DNA of 64,000 nt from Epiperipatus broadwayi (taxonomy: Eukaryota > Onychophora > Udeonychophora > Euonychophora > Peripatidae): assembly GCA_028023455.1 (NCBI GenBank), contig JAQFVV010007212.1, positions 1 through 64,000 of the forward strand, in the 5' to 3' direction. The position numbers were made by a program, and so were the translations under genes. Of this stretch, positions 1 through 10,470 are shown piece by piece. A model generated the notes under the pieces. The model made no database searches. It was not told where the DNA came from and saw nothing but the letters and a program-made list of their open reading frames with translations. The first letter of the stretch is position 1. Every line of letters starts with the position of its first letter.

Positions 1-106
1 TGCTCCTGACCTGTGTATCTTGTGCATGATTGGATTAGAGGTACTTTTGCCTAGATGCTAGATCTTGTTACGTGAACATACAAATCTGACCGGCACAATA
101 TATATA
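1..106 (+). repeat. 3' end of a family B (LTR-like) repeat
   Basis: The segment ends in a CAAATCTGACCGGCACAATA-type string followed by (TA)n. Two other long repeats in the window end in the same way, at about 7655 and 41066, with the shared pattern CAAAyvTGAC..TTACAATAT. I read it as the right end of a third copy whose body lies outside the window. The element class is uncertain; a solo LTR-like end is possible because two of the copies finish in TTACA. There is no coding content. Confidence 0.35.
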
Positions 107-118
107 TATATATATTAT

Positions 119-284
119 AATATCAATAATTATGTGCTTATAACACTCGTAAAGAAGTTATATATATTATTAAATTTATTTAAAGCTTAGCGCTTTCAAA
201 GCTCTATGGCTTCATAATAATAGCTGTGTGCAGTAGATAGTGATGAGGGGGGGTATTCAAATTTGTGTTAATTAGATGTTTCAG
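119..284 (-). repeat. PLE terminal direct repeat (pLTR), left copy
   Basis: Direct repeat of 2618-2746. On the minus strand, positions about 194-217 read TTATGAAGCCATAGAGC followed by TTTGAAAGC. This is a decayed hammerhead core: TTATGA instead of CTGATGA, an AGC/GCT stem II and an intact GAAA. PLE pLTRs are known to carry hammerhead motifs, so a remnant here is plausible. Confidence 0.6.
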
Positions 285-304
285 CATTTAAAATATTGTT
301 TGAA

Positions 305-2257
305 TTAGTTTGTCCACCTTTTTGAAATGGCAAAACAGGTGTCTTTTCTATTGATTGATTGGGTGTCATTATTTATGAAATATGCTTCCTTTATTTTGCG
401 CCTATGGTTGTTACTTTCTTTGTACACTATTCTGGGGTTGGTGGGTTCAAATCTGTGTCCAGTAGCTTTTTCATGTTCCACGAATGCTGATATAGTCTCC
501 TTGTTGTTCAGTGTCCTTTTATACATATATATGTGCTGGGATGCTCTGTTTGTAATGGTAGTTTTTGTTTCCCCATAATATGAGGCTCTGCATCCAGCCT
601 GAGGGCATTGTATCTGGTACACCACTTGAGATGTTAGTTTGGGATCAAGTTTATCTTTTGAATTGTTTATTAGTCTATTGGTGTTGGCTGGAGTGTGGAA
701 ACCAATAATAAATTCTTTTGATAATGTTTTAGTTACATGTTTGTCAATGTTGGGTATGTATGGTTTATTATCTCTGATTCTGCCTTGCTGGTTTATTTTT
801 GCTTGGAACTGTGCTATTCTTTTAATTATGTGTCTATATTTGTAGCCAACAGATATTAGTTCTCTAATGTATTTTAATATGTTATCTTTTTTGTCTGAAT
901 TTTACATAAGTAACCATTTCTATGTAGAAATGAATTCAGTCCAGCATATTTATGTGAGCTGGGAACTATTGCACTCTCATGCATGTATCCTCTAATTTCT
1001 AGGGGTTTGATGGTCATGTGGTACATTAATTGTTTATCTTCTCTTTGTATGTCTAGGTCCAGATATTTTAGATGGTGTTGATCATTTTCCCATGTGGTAT
1101 TTAGTGTGAGTTTGTAATTCTTTGGTGATGTTTAAGATTGTTCTCCTTTTAGCAGCAATAAACACATTGTCCACATATCTAAGATATATCATTGTGGGTT
1201 TATCTGCTTGTATAATTGGTATTACTTGTTTCTCATAGTAGTTTCAGAAGATGCTGGACATTATGCCACTAATGGCTAGGCCCATTGGCCACCCCTGCTT
1301 CATTTTATACCATTTTTTTCAAAAATAGTGTGGATATTTTCATTCATCCATTCCAAAAAGGCCACAATAAAGTTAAATTTACCATCTGAGCATTGTTTAT
1401 TAATTAATTCTGTTTTGACTATATCTATTGAGTGCTTTCTGTCCACTGATCCATATAGCTCTTTCACATCTAGAGCTGCCATTTCACACTCTTGATCTAT
1501 TTGTATATCTCATATTTTGTCCACTAACTCAAATGATGATGCAATAGCATAATCAGCAAATCCTATAGTGTCAACCAACCAGTGGTTAATTAGTTTTGCA
1601 GTTTCTTGGTAGTGCACTCCACCAAAGTCTAACATAAGGTGAAGTGGTGTTCCTTCCTTGTGAACTTTAGCATTTCCAAACAATCTGGTAGGTGTGGTGG
1701 CAGATGTATATATATATATGGTAATATTCTGCTCTGATCATGCCTTTGTCCTTATGAATCCTGAGTATTGTGGAGATGAATTTATCTCTATTTAGTCTCA
1801 AGTTGAAATTTGCCTCTTCTTCAAACCTCAAGTTCAGAATTTGGTTTGACATTTTCTCGTGGTATTCTTCATTGTTCATAATGACAAACCTCTTTTCTTT
1901 ATCTTCTTTAATGTATTTCAAGTTGTTGGATTCGAAAAATTGTCTGGTTTTAACAATACTATTTCTCCATTCATTATTTTCTGCCCTCATGTGTTTATTT
2001 CTAATGGTTTTCGTTATTTGAGAGATTATATCATCTCTGTGAGTGTTATTAATTAAACTCGCTTCTGTATCGGCTAGAAGTTCGAGTTTAGGAAGCTTCC
2101 ATAGGCCACCTACAAATCTTGGCCCAAGTGTTAACACTTTCTTTATCACTGCTGAAGGATTAATATTAGTTCTGTTGACAAATGTTTCATTAGTTGCTAT
2201 ATTAAGATTTATATGCTGTTTCTTTGCGAGGAACATTATTTTACGTTCAAATCGCAT
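305..2257 (-). pseudogene. PLE reverse transcriptase / GIY-YIG endonuclease pseudogene
   Basis: Read from 2257 down to 305. The N-terminal part (2257-1667) is one 196-residue open frame with the PLE-like string EDKEKRFVIMNNEEY. RT motif A (near 1470) reads AALDVKELYGSVD. Motif B (near 1290) reads KQGWPMGLAISG. Motif C (near 1175) reads YVDN in place of YxDD, so a catalytic aspartate is lost. The last segment (625-305) is a GIY-YIG nuclease with YYGETKTTITNRASQH, keeping the YxG and Arg/His positions. The intervening frame carries several shifts and stops. Family assignment is firm because RT plus a C-terminal GIY-YIG is specific to PLEs. It is non-functional as it stands. Confidence 0.8.
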
Positions 2258-2617
2258 GCCATGTTTTCTTTCATTTCATTCGCATTTATTTTGTATCCAT
2301 TGTGGTATAGCTATATGCGTGGAGATGTGCCGCCATCTTTTCCTATTTTTCTTTAGTGCACTCTTGCAACTTTTTATTATATAGCTGAGCAGTTGTTTAC
2401 GTCAGTTATATAAAATCTTGTCGTAGTTATATATTGATCGGTTGATTTTAATTAAGCAGCAGTTAGAGAAAATGTTAAATTGTTTCAATTTATTTAAAAA
2501 TTCGAGTCTCTGTTGTAATTTTCGCGTCATAATTCCAGTTTGTAAAATATATCTCTCTTGAAATCTATTCATATTTCTGTAATGAAAATTTGTTCATAAA
2601 CTTCTCATAAATTATAT

Positions 2618-2746
2618 AATATCAATAATTATGCGCTTATAACGCTCGTAAAGAAGTTATATATATTATTAAATTTATTTAAAGCTTAGCACTTTCAAAG
2701 CTCTATGGCTTAATAATCATAGCTGTGTGTAGATTAGATGTTTCAG
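2618..2746 (-). repeat. PLE terminal direct repeat (pLTR), right copy
   Basis: Partner of 119-284. The shared run begins ATCAATAATTATG and continues through AGCTGTGTG to ATTAGATGTTTCAG. A decayed hammerhead-like stretch on the minus strand (about 2693-2715) has AAGCCATAGAGCTTTGAAAG but lacks a proper CTGATGA box. Confidence 0.6.
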
Positions 2747-2756
2747 TATAAATATT

Positions 2757-3225
2757 ATAAGGGATTTGAATTTAGACTTTCAAATCCCCCGCAACTATCC
2801 AATCCATTCTATACAACTGATACACATGGCCACATACATGTGAAAAGGATAAATGATCTCCAATACAGTATTTCATGCTAAACCAGCACTCATCAGTTGG
2901 TCCAGATCACCATATTCCATATATATATATAATCCCTGTTCAGTTTATATTAAGATAACAAATCTTCAAACTTTAATGGACAAACTTCAATCTTCTTCAC
3001 TTTCCAAGTCTTCAGCCATTCATACCATTGAAAATCTGAGGATGAAATGTTCAAAGCCCTTGCTGAACTCAATATTATTGTCATACCCACGTTGTTCTTA
3101 AGTCAATTTGACTCCTCAAACCTAGGATTTTAATATCTCTATTTAATTGTACAGAAGGGGAATGGGCAGAAAACAGGCTGAATATGTAATATTTAAATAC
3201 ATGCATATTGTCTATACTAAACTTA
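2757..3225 (-). repeat. Family A monomer (hammerhead + tRNA-like), minus strand
   Basis: A full-length monomer of about 470 bp read on the minus strand. In sense order it has a linker with GTCCATTAAAGTTTGAAG, the TATATTAACTGA-type AT stretch, the hammerhead (2853-2912), then a tRNA-like tail ending in a degenerate B-box (ATTCAAATCCCTTA on the minus strand at about 2762-2775). It is followed by a second, truncated minus monomer, so the block begins as a tandem array and then inverts. Confidence 0.75.
2853..2912 (-). ncRNA. Hammerhead ribozyme, type I, intact core (family A copy 1)
   Basis: On the minus strand: stem I 5' strand (ATGGTGATCT, GGA bulge, CCAA), core CTGATGA, stem II GTGCT/AGCAT with loop GGTTT, core GAAA, a very short stem III (TACTGTA), then TTGG and AGATCAT closing stem I. 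All invariant core bases are present. Proximal stem I is CCAA/TTGG (4 bp), and the distal helix pairs GATCT with AGATC (5 bp). Confidence 0.8.
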
Positions 3226-3374
3226 CTGTAATTATAAGGGACTTAAACTAATACATTTAAACTTCCAACAGCTATTCAATCTATCTTATACAACTGATAT
3301 ACATGATCACGTACATGTGAAAAAGATAAATGATCTCCAATATACATATTTCATGCTGAACCAGCACTCATCAG
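3226..3374 (-). repeat. Truncated family A monomer with hammerhead core
   Basis: The minus-strand tRNA-like part and the hammerhead core (CTGATGA and GAAA, 3330-3374) are present. The monomer stops exactly at the CTGATGA box, so the 5' strand of stem I is missing and the ribozyme could not form in cis. The break point is the junction with an inverted, plus-strand monomer. Confidence 0.7.
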
Positions 3375-3685
3375 CATTTCATCCTTGAATTTTCAATGAT
3401 ATGGATGGCTGAAGAGTTGGAGAGTGGAGAAGATTGAAGCTTGTCCATTAAAGTTTGAAGATTTTTATTTTAATATAAACTGAGCAGTGGTTGTATATAT
3501 GTGTGGAAGATGATGATCTGGACCAAATGATGAGTGCTGGTTCTGCATGAAATATGTATATTGGAGATCATTTATCTTTTTTACATGTATGGAGTCATGT
3601 GCATCAGTTTTATAGGATGGATTGGATAACTGTGGGAAGTTTGAAAGTCTGAGTTCAAGACCCTTTTAATTACATGAAGTTTAGT
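3375..3685 (+). repeat. Family A monomer, plus strand, inverted partner
   Basis: Starts inside the linker (TTTTCAATGATATGG) and runs through the hammerhead at 3513-3571 to a tRNA-like tail with GAGTTCAAGACCC at about 3651-3663. The hammerhead core is mutated at the first base (ATGATGA instead of CTGATGA). GAAA, stem II (GTGCT..GCAT, weakened) and both stem I strands remain. With the two minus copies it forms a head-to-head inverted arrangement. Confidence 0.7.
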
Positions 3686-4487
3686 ACAGACAATATACAT
3701 GTATTTAAATATATATATATATAAAGGGATTCCACTTTTATTGTTAAAAAGTGGTTGTCTTGACAATAGTTTGAAATTTTTTATTGTTATTGATATTGGG
3801 ATAGTCAGTTTTTAATGATGTATATATTGAAACGGTTTACATCTGTTTCACCTATTATCTTCGATAATAGTATATATTTGTTGTACTCAGATGGCGTGTA
3901 TTTCTTAAATTTTAAAAACTTTGGGTTTATAATATTGTGAGTATGTGCGTATATAATCGTCCTATTAATATAAAATTACAGTCTCAAATATTTATATACG
4001 AGCATATCCCTATTCCGTTAGATTTGTTAAAACTGAAATAAACATAACTGTATAATTAAAATTTATCTATATAGCAGCATATAAGTTAAAATTATAATAT
4101 TACTTATTTTTCAATATTCTTTCTAAATAATTATTTAAGTCAGTATTCATTTTAACTAATTTCAAAGTCAGATAATTTTCCATTCGTTTGTTTGCTTAAA
4201 ATTACAAGCAGAAAGTTTTATCAGTTTTAACACTTCGTTCTAAAAATAAATCTTTGGCTAAAATTTGACCTATTTAAAAATTATAACCAAGACCAATTAT
4301 AATATTCAGTCAGGCATAAATCTATACAAAAATCTTTACAAATTGCTTGTGACCATTCTCTTGAAAATATATCTTTTAACCATGACGTCAATTAAAACAA
4401 TAGAGTCTTACCAAGTCCAGATTTAGATATACTAAATATTTTACTAACTGGATATTTGGTTAAAGGCTAGTTCGAAACTAGTCATCT
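3686..4487. other. AT-rich spacer, no gene seen
   Basis: A very AT-rich stretch. A small hairpin (CTATTATCTTCGATAATAG, about 3851-3869) and a short (TA) run at 3711-3722 are the only local structures. No coding frame or recognised repeat was identified. Confidence 0.5.
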
Positions 4488-5466
4488 TGTAATGTGGCAT
4501 GACTCAAAGTAGGAGGTAACTACTGTCAAAAATATAGCATAAAAAGGGGCCCAAATAGCCACCAAAAACCTCTTCCATCCATCCATCATCATCCGTGTTA
4601 ATTTTTGCTGTTGCTGTGAAAATTGTGCTTGCTGCTGAAATTATTTCCGAAGACCAGAGCTGAAGTTAAATAAGAAAACTGTTCCTGCCGTTGAAGAAAG
4701 CTAAATCTTAAAAAGCTACCATCCAAGCTGCTCCAAAGATGACAGTGGGCTAGAGACAAAGAGACAGCCGTTTGCTCTTCCACGAGCGGCTACCTATGAG
4801 AGAAAACCTCCACCATGCCCATCACAGTAAGAAAGAAGCTGTACCCGAGAGACCAGAGAGTTCCTGACCAGAGAAATGGGGAAAGCTGCCACAGAGATAA
4901 ATTTGCGAAGCTACATCCAGACTAAAACCTCAGAGAAGCCCGACCTGACTGAATATAAAGAGAAGCGTAATGAACCATGCCTTAAAGACTTTCCGGTAAA
5001 TCCTTTCTACCAAATATTAAATTTCATAACTAAAACGTACCCTAAATGAAAGCTAGCTAACTAAATCACATAATTAATTATATTTTCTAAATGTTCAATT
5101 AAAATGTTTATCTTAAAATGTTTATCTTAAATTTGTTTAAATCTTAGAACACTCTCCAAATTCTTGCTTGATCATTAATAATTTTAAATAATCCTAAACA
5201 TCTAGTTTCTATAAAACCATGCAAGAAATTAATTTCTAAATTATAAATCTTATTGATTGTTTATGCAATTTATTCTTATGTCATCTATCTATAGTTTTAA
5301 GTTCATGTTTATTAATTTATGCTGTGTTTTTATCAGAACGGAGTCTTGTGTGTTAATAAATTATCGGGGGGAGGGGAGTGAGTAATCACTTTTAGTATAT
5401 CAGAGTATTGCGATATAAAGAATATAGCCAAAACTCCTTTCTGAAATAAAACTTATTTATGCTAGA

Positions 5467-5900
5467 GTGAATCGATATTTATAATGCATCTTTTTCTCAA
5501 GTTATTGAAAATGGAAATGTTTTGCTAAAGTTAGTTAAAATGTATATTTGCGTATATTATTTAAAACGCATCTTTTCTCAAGTTATCTAAAATAAAAAGG
5601 TTTGCTAAAGTTAGTTAAAACGTATATATTGCGTATGTTATTTAAAACGCAGATTTTGCCCAGATTATTTAAGAATTATATTTGCGTAAGTGATTTAAAA
5701 TATGTATTTTGCCAGTTATTTGAAAAAGTATATTTTATGCAAGCTATTTAAAATGTAGGTTTGCATTCGCTATTCAAAACATTTTACATTATTAGTAAGG
5801 TCTATTTTGACGAATTATTTAAGATGAGTAATTTATTTAAAAATCAATAATTTGCGTGAGCTATTTTATAACTCTTATTTTATTATTTAAAAATCAGTTT
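5467..5900 (+). repeat. Degenerate tandem repeat (TTGCGTA..TTATTTAAAA)
   Basis: A series of diverged units of roughly 35-75 bp built around TTGCGTA.. and TTATTTAAAA (for example TTATTTAAAACGCA at about 5559 and again near 5639). It lies inside the family B body. Copies differ too much for an exact period to be given by eye. Confidence 0.5.
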
Positions 5901-6206
5901 GATATTAGATGTAGATTATACTACATATAATTAATGTTCCCAGCTCTAAAAAAATCTTAAGTTCGTTTAATTAGAGAATAAATAGCTATGCAGAAAAACC
6001 TTAAATCAGATTCTCATTATCTCCTTTATCATATAATTTAATAAGCTCATTTATGAACTAACCGGTAGTAGTAGCACTGAAGAAGCTAAGATTTTGGCGT
6101 AATTAATTTATAAAATATTAATTTAGCGTTGCGAATGTATTGCTAATTTGCATAAATATGCATATCTACTTGCTATGTCTATAATGGCCCATCTCAAGAT
6201 TGTTCC

Positions 6207-6298
6207 ACGTCCAGTCACGCCTCGAAAGTTTAGGCAACTGCGACATTTCTTCGTATTTCATCGAGTCACGCCTCGAAAGTTTAGGCAAATGTGACAGT
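6207..6298 (+). repeat. Two-copy tandem repeat, about 54 bp
   Basis: The string AGTCACGCCTCGAAAGTTTA occurs at 6214 and again at 6264, each followed by GGCAA.TG.GACA. It is CpG-containing and distinct from the AT-rich surroundings. Function unknown. Confidence 0.65.
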
Positions 6299-6828
6299 TA
6301 CTCGTACTTAACGGAACCAAAGCGTTTCCAAAGGGCTCATAAGCCACTCTCCTATTCACTTAATAAAAAGGCCTCTTCCATTATAGCAAGCAGATCGGTT
6401 AGGGAACCGTTTACTAGGTAATAAACCCAATTAAGAATGCATTCGAGTCGCACTTATCTGATACTCTAGTTTCTAACGCATTAGAATCTGACGTTCCACT
6501 GCCATCACATCTCAGTTCAACTTCCCTAGAAAGTAACTTCGGCTTGGATCCGAACTAGAGTCTGAGTTAATGCGTTTATCTGTATAACCATTATATATCA
6601 CGCAAATGTCTATAATATGATTTTGAATATATTTATATAATTTTAAACTTAGTATTAATAATATAATCCTAAACTTAATAATAACGATATAATCTTAAAC
6701 TTAATAATAATATAATCTCTATCATTTATCAATAAGTCGATCACTCTAGCTAACTATAACAGATTCCAAATATATAAAACATAGCATGAATTAAAACATG
6801 AAAGATGACATAAGCTTATTATAAGTAT

Positions 6829-7272
6829 ATTGCTTTGTAATATTATTTTATAACATAGAGAATCCCCTCATTGCTTTGTAATATTATTTTATAACCTAGA
6901 GACCCACTCATTGCTTTGTAATATTATTTTATAACTCTGAGAATCCACTCAATGCTTTGTAGTATTATTTTATAACCCTGAGAATCCACTCATTGCTTTG
7001 TAATATTATTTGATAACCTAAAGAACCCACTCATTGCTTTGTAATATTATTTTATAACCCTGAGAATCCACTCATTGACTTGTAATATTATTTTATAACC
7101 TAGAGAATCCACTCATTGCTTTGGATATTGTTTTATAACCTTGAGAATCCACTCATTGCTTTGTAATATTATTTGATAACCCTGAGACCCACTCATTGCT
7201 TTGTAATATTATTTTATAACCCTGAGAATCCACTCAATGCTTTGTAATATTTTATAACCCTAGTGTTCACTC
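6829..7272 (+). repeat. Minisatellite, about 41-bp unit, about 10-11 copies
   Basis: Tandem units with the pattern ATTGCTTTGTAATATTATTT, then TATAACCCTGAGAATCCACTC. Most differ by a few substitutions or small deletions. It lies near the right end of the family B element and resembles the subterminal tandem repeats of some long LTRs. Confidence 0.9.
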
Positions 7273-7689
7273 ACCTGCGTGTGAGCTAGCTATACACAAC
7301 TTGCTATGCTTCAGTATTTATTAAACGTTATATTCAATTTATGAAATATAAATTTGTATCAGTCTCATTACTTGCTCATTATCTTATGAATCACTGGTTA
7401 AGTTATCTAATATATAATAGGGGGGATGTCTCATGTTTTACTGCTTTGCTATTGCTGGAACGTGATCAAAAAGATATCGAGTGTAACCTCCAGCATGTCA
7501 TTCACAATGGGTTGACTTGCAAGTATGAGTGAGAGAGTTAAGGTATGATCAGACATAGGGTATTACTATCCCGACTTGGTCAGCTTTTGTTCTCTGGCTT
7601 GGACTTTCAGTCTGTTGAGCAAATGTACAAACCTGACTGTTACAATATATATAATCAAAAATGGAAATAAAGACAATCCATTATGCTGT

Positions 7690-8112
7690 TTTTTTATATC
7701 AATTTATAATAAAATAATATAAATATCAATAAATAACAGCAATTGCATATATATTTATTCAAAAAAGCTTTTTTCACACAATTTTATGTCTTCTTCAATC
7801 TTATCTGTTTTAACTAAAAATATATTATTGCATACATAAAGTCACCTATTGTTTTATAATAAAAAAAAAATGAAAATGAATACAATAAAAAGTAACTTTT
7901 AATTTATTCATTTTTTATTGTATCTATTTATTATTACTTTTTTTCTATGATAAAACAATAGATATCACTATGAATGTAATAATAGTTTAACAGTTAAAAC
8001 AGATAATGTCTAACATTGAAGAGGGCAAAAAATTGTGTCTAAAAAGAGTTTTTTGTAAAAAATATATATTTTGTAAACACTTATATATTGATATTTATAT
8101 TATTTTATTATA
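7690..8112. repeat. Imperfect palindrome of about 0.42 kb (fold-back repeat)
   Basis: The arms at about 7690-7905 and 7906-8112 are inverted copies. For example TATCTGTTTTAACT on the left pairs with AGTTAAAACAGATA on the right, and CACACAATTTT with AAAATTGTGTC. It has a MITE-like or fold-back structure with no coding content. Identity is moderate, so it is not recent. Confidence 0.7.
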
Positions 8113-8389
8113 ATATATTTATATAACATCAGTCATATTTTCAGAATGTATGTGTTGATAATTATAGTCTTTCAATGAAAAGATAAATGATTATTAGTCT
8201 TCATACATCTCTTTAATCTCAAAAAGAGAGCTGAATTTTTATTAAATATTAAAGTTTTTCTTTAATGTTTTAAAATATGCATAGTAATTTTTTAAAATTT
8301 ACTTTACTAATACCATGTTCTTATATATATATATATAAGATTTTCACTGATATATATATAAAGATTTTCACGGGTTGCATATGTAAAAG

Positions 8390-8421
<32 letters not shown>

Positions 8422-8422
<1 letters not shown>

Positions 8423-8620
8423 ATACAATGAGCATGCTAATAGCTCTAAACAAGCTTTTCTGGAAAATGCTGCAAGATCTAGTGTCTGAATATCCTAGCA
8501 CCTCACTGAGCAGAGCCAACAGCTCAAAGCCAGTTTTGGGATAGGGATAATTCTAGATATTTTAAATGCTTGAATCTTTGTAAGAAAAGCTTGTTTAGAG
8601 CTATTAGCATACTCATTGTA
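8422..8620. repeat. Short inverted-repeat element (about 200 bp)
   Basis: Inverted arms of about 38 bp at 8422-8460 and 8583-8620 (AATAGCTCTAAACAAGCTTTT and its complement) flank a unique 120-bp core. It looks like a small non-autonomous DNA element. No clear target duplication; the left flank is a (TA)/(CA) microsatellite. Confidence 0.65.
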
Positions 8621-8829
8621 TCAGATTTGTAATATAAGCTTTTAAAGTTAAGTCACATGATATATGACTTAATTTATTATTTTTTACTATATATAATAAT
8701 ATTATAATTTGATGTCTATACTTCTTCAAAGCAATATACATAATTATATAATTGAATATTTATAAATACAGTAATCAGATATTTTATCCACTTAGTAGCA
8801 CTTTCAACTACCCTTGTAGTCTTTGTCAA

Positions 8830-9300
8830 CTAACACTTTGAAAGGCTAACCTTCCCACAATTCCATGATCTTAACATTTGCTGCCTGCCTGTTAATTAAG
8901 TCATGTTTGTATTTGTATATTAGCATAGCTTCTTTTATTTTTCTTTTGTTATTTTTTAAATTTGCAATATTTTAATGTTGCTGTAATTGAAGTTAAAACC
9001 ATAAATACATAAATTATGGTCGTGAAAAATGGATGCTGAAACATTATTATCTACTTTGCAATTTTGATTCGATTTCTGAACTATTTTCAACAACAGCAAG
9101 TGCTCTTTAGTTCTTTTTTCCCAATGTACATCTCAATTCACCTATATATCCACAACCACATCTACATATCCATTTATAAATGATACAATTTTTATTTATA
9201 AATGAGTTTTATTTTTAGAATTATTTATTAATTTGTTTAATGTAGATGTGTAAAATGCAATATCACATATACCTTTATAAATCTTCCTTATGAAATTTAC
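8830..9300 (-). pseudogene. GIY-YIG (PLE-type) C-terminal fragment
   Basis: On the minus strand, the frames around 9180-9110 read CRCGCGYIGELRCTLGKKN, matching the CxCGxxYIGET..TLGxR start of PLE GIY-YIG domains. Further down (about 8970-8850) come YKYKH- and LINRQAANVKIM-like pieces, matching the domain end. Several frameshifts and stops break it. It belongs to a different subgroup from the other two PLEs here. No RT part was recognised upstream. Confidence 0.5.
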
Positions 9301-9589
9301 TTGGTATTGATATCCATATTTTTTTATTAGCAGGAGGATCAATATTATTATTAAAATTTTTGTTCTTATATCTCGTATTAAAATCTTTAATAACAATTCA
9401 TTCGAATACATTTCAATATTTTTAGCTTTATACGGTGAATATTTTGCAAAGACATTTCTAAATAAGAAAGACTTCAAAACCTGCCTTTTTATGTGACATT
9501 GGCACTCTTGATTTATATGGAATATAACCTCTTTTTACTATTGGTTTAATGGTCATACAGTAATATAATCATAGCTGATTTCTGTGCCT

Positions 9590-9770
9590 GTGATGTTGTT
9601 CACCAGTTATTTGAACAATCACTGTTTGAAATCCTTTTAATTTGATCACAACTGCTGGTTTCCATTTGGTAATTCCCTTGAACATATAGTATAGGACTTG
9701 AGCAGCTATCTGCATTTTAGGCTTCAAATCCAGTTTATTATCAATCTCTCCTTAGTAGATTCTTTTTGAT
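9590..9770 (-). pseudogene. Possible Ty3/gypsy pol C-terminus fragment
   Basis: A minus-strand reading gives ..MFKGITKWKPAVVIKLKG.. followed by GEQHHRHRNQL. This fits loosely the W-x-PA-x-V ... G-x-x-xRRN-x-x-HL pattern at the end of gypsy polyproteins. It lies downstream, on the same strand, of a gag-like fragment (11340-11720). The two may be one element split by the family A block at 9.9-10.95 kb. Weak on its own. Confidence 0.3.
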
Positions 9771-9910
9771 TTCGTTTTTGTGAGTTGGTATATATTAGCC
9801 ACTGTAAAGGCCAGATAACTAAAAATACTTATGGCCTAATAAGTTGCTATACTTACCAGAAGATATGAGTAAAAGGCAAATAAATTGTTTTATTAGAGAT
9901 ATGTAAATAT

Positions 9911-10140
9911 TTGAAAATGAGGCACTCTTCACAAATCTGGAACTTAGTTGTAAATATAAGGGATTTGAACTCAGATTTTCAAGCATCCTTCAACTATCCA
10001 CACTATCTCATACAACTGACACAATGACCACACACATGTAGAAAAGATAAACAATCACCAATATATGTATTTCATGCTAAACCAGCACTCATCAGTTGGT
10101 CCAGACTATCATCTCTCACACATATATATATAATCATTGC
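9911..10140 (-). repeat. Family A partial monomer, minus strand
   Basis: Begins with the family tail (GGCACTCTTCACAAATCTGG), then a tRNA-like segment (GGGATTTGAACTCAG; B-box on minus), then an intact hammerhead. It breaks off in the AT stretch before the linker, at the inversion point. Confidence 0.75.
10052..10113 (-). ncRNA. Hammerhead ribozyme, intact core (family A)
   Basis: Minus strand: stem I GATGATAGTCT-GGA-CCAA, CTGATGA, stem II GTGCT/AGCAT, GAAA, stem III TACATATA, TTGG TGATTGT. Distal stem I pairs through C-G, U-A, A-U and G-U pairs. This is a different sequence from copy 1 with the pairing kept. Confidence 0.75.
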
Positions 10141-10159
10141 TCACACACATATATATAAT

Positions 10160-10470
10160 CATAGCATCAGCATGGGATTTGGACTTTCCAATATCAGATT
10201 TTCAATGATATGGATGGCTGAAAAGTTGAAGGTTAGAGTAGATTGAAACCTGTCCATTAAAGTGTGATTTGCTATCTTAATATAAACTGAGCAATGATTA
10301 TATATATGTGTGAGAGATGATAATCTGGACCAACTGATGAGTGCTGGTTTAGCATAAAATACATATATTGGTGATTATCTTCTCTACATGCATGTGGTCA
10401 TTGTGTCAGTTGTATGAGATAGTGTGAATAGTTGAAGGGTGCTTCAAAGTCTGAGTTCAAATCCCTTATA
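10160..10470 (+). repeat. Family A monomer, plus strand, first of a tandem pair
   Basis: Linker (TTTTCAATGATATGGATGG), AT stretch, hammerhead (10316-10378), tRNA-like tail with B-box GAGTTCAAATCCC at about 10453-10465. The hammerhead has a mutated second box (AAAA instead of GAAA) and should be inactive; stem I is a perfect 7-bp distal helix. Confidence 0.75.

Larger units (their letters stand above)
119..2746 (-). mobile_element. Penelope-like element (PLE) with terminal direct repeats
   Basis: A minus-strand Penelope-like retroelement of about 2.6 kb. It contains, in coding order, an N-terminal PLE region, a reverse transcriptase and a GIY-YIG endonuclease, all broken. Near-identical direct repeats lie at 119-284 and 2618-2746, sharing for example ATCAATAATTATG and AGCTCTATGGCTT. 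They match the pseudo-LTR arrangement known for PLEs. The left copy has about 38 extra bases before the shared ATTAGATGTTTCAG end. The element abuts the first family A block. It is not active: there are many frame breaks and the RT catalytic box is altered. Confidence 0.8.
4488..7655 (+). repeat. Family B long repeat, possible solo LTR-like element
   Basis: The left end reads TGTAATGTGGCATGACTC, typical of an LTR start. A TATA-like box (CATAAAAAGG, about 4540) follows, then a GC-richer leader-like region (4560-5000) ending near CCGGTAAATCC. A long AT-rich body follows. The right end is CTGACTGTTACA then (TA)n. The last 200 bp (7455-7655) align with 40875-41066 (GAGTGTAA.CTC, TGATC.GA.., ACAATAT), so this is a dispersed family. 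No protein domain is seen. At about 3.2 kb it would be unusually long for an LTR, and no target duplication was found, so the class is tentative. Confidence 0.4.

Noticed and set aside
1770-2384. Plus-strand open frames over 1.77-2.38 kb and 327-845
   Set aside because: They are antisense to the minus-strand PLE frame and have no domain features.
4598-4783. Minus-strand 61-residue open frame in the family B leader region
   Set aside because: No recognisable domain, and the region looks like an untranslated leader of a repeat.
6829-7272. CRISPR-like array of 41-bp units
   Set aside because: No spacer/repeat alternation; whole units repeat, so it is a minisatellite.
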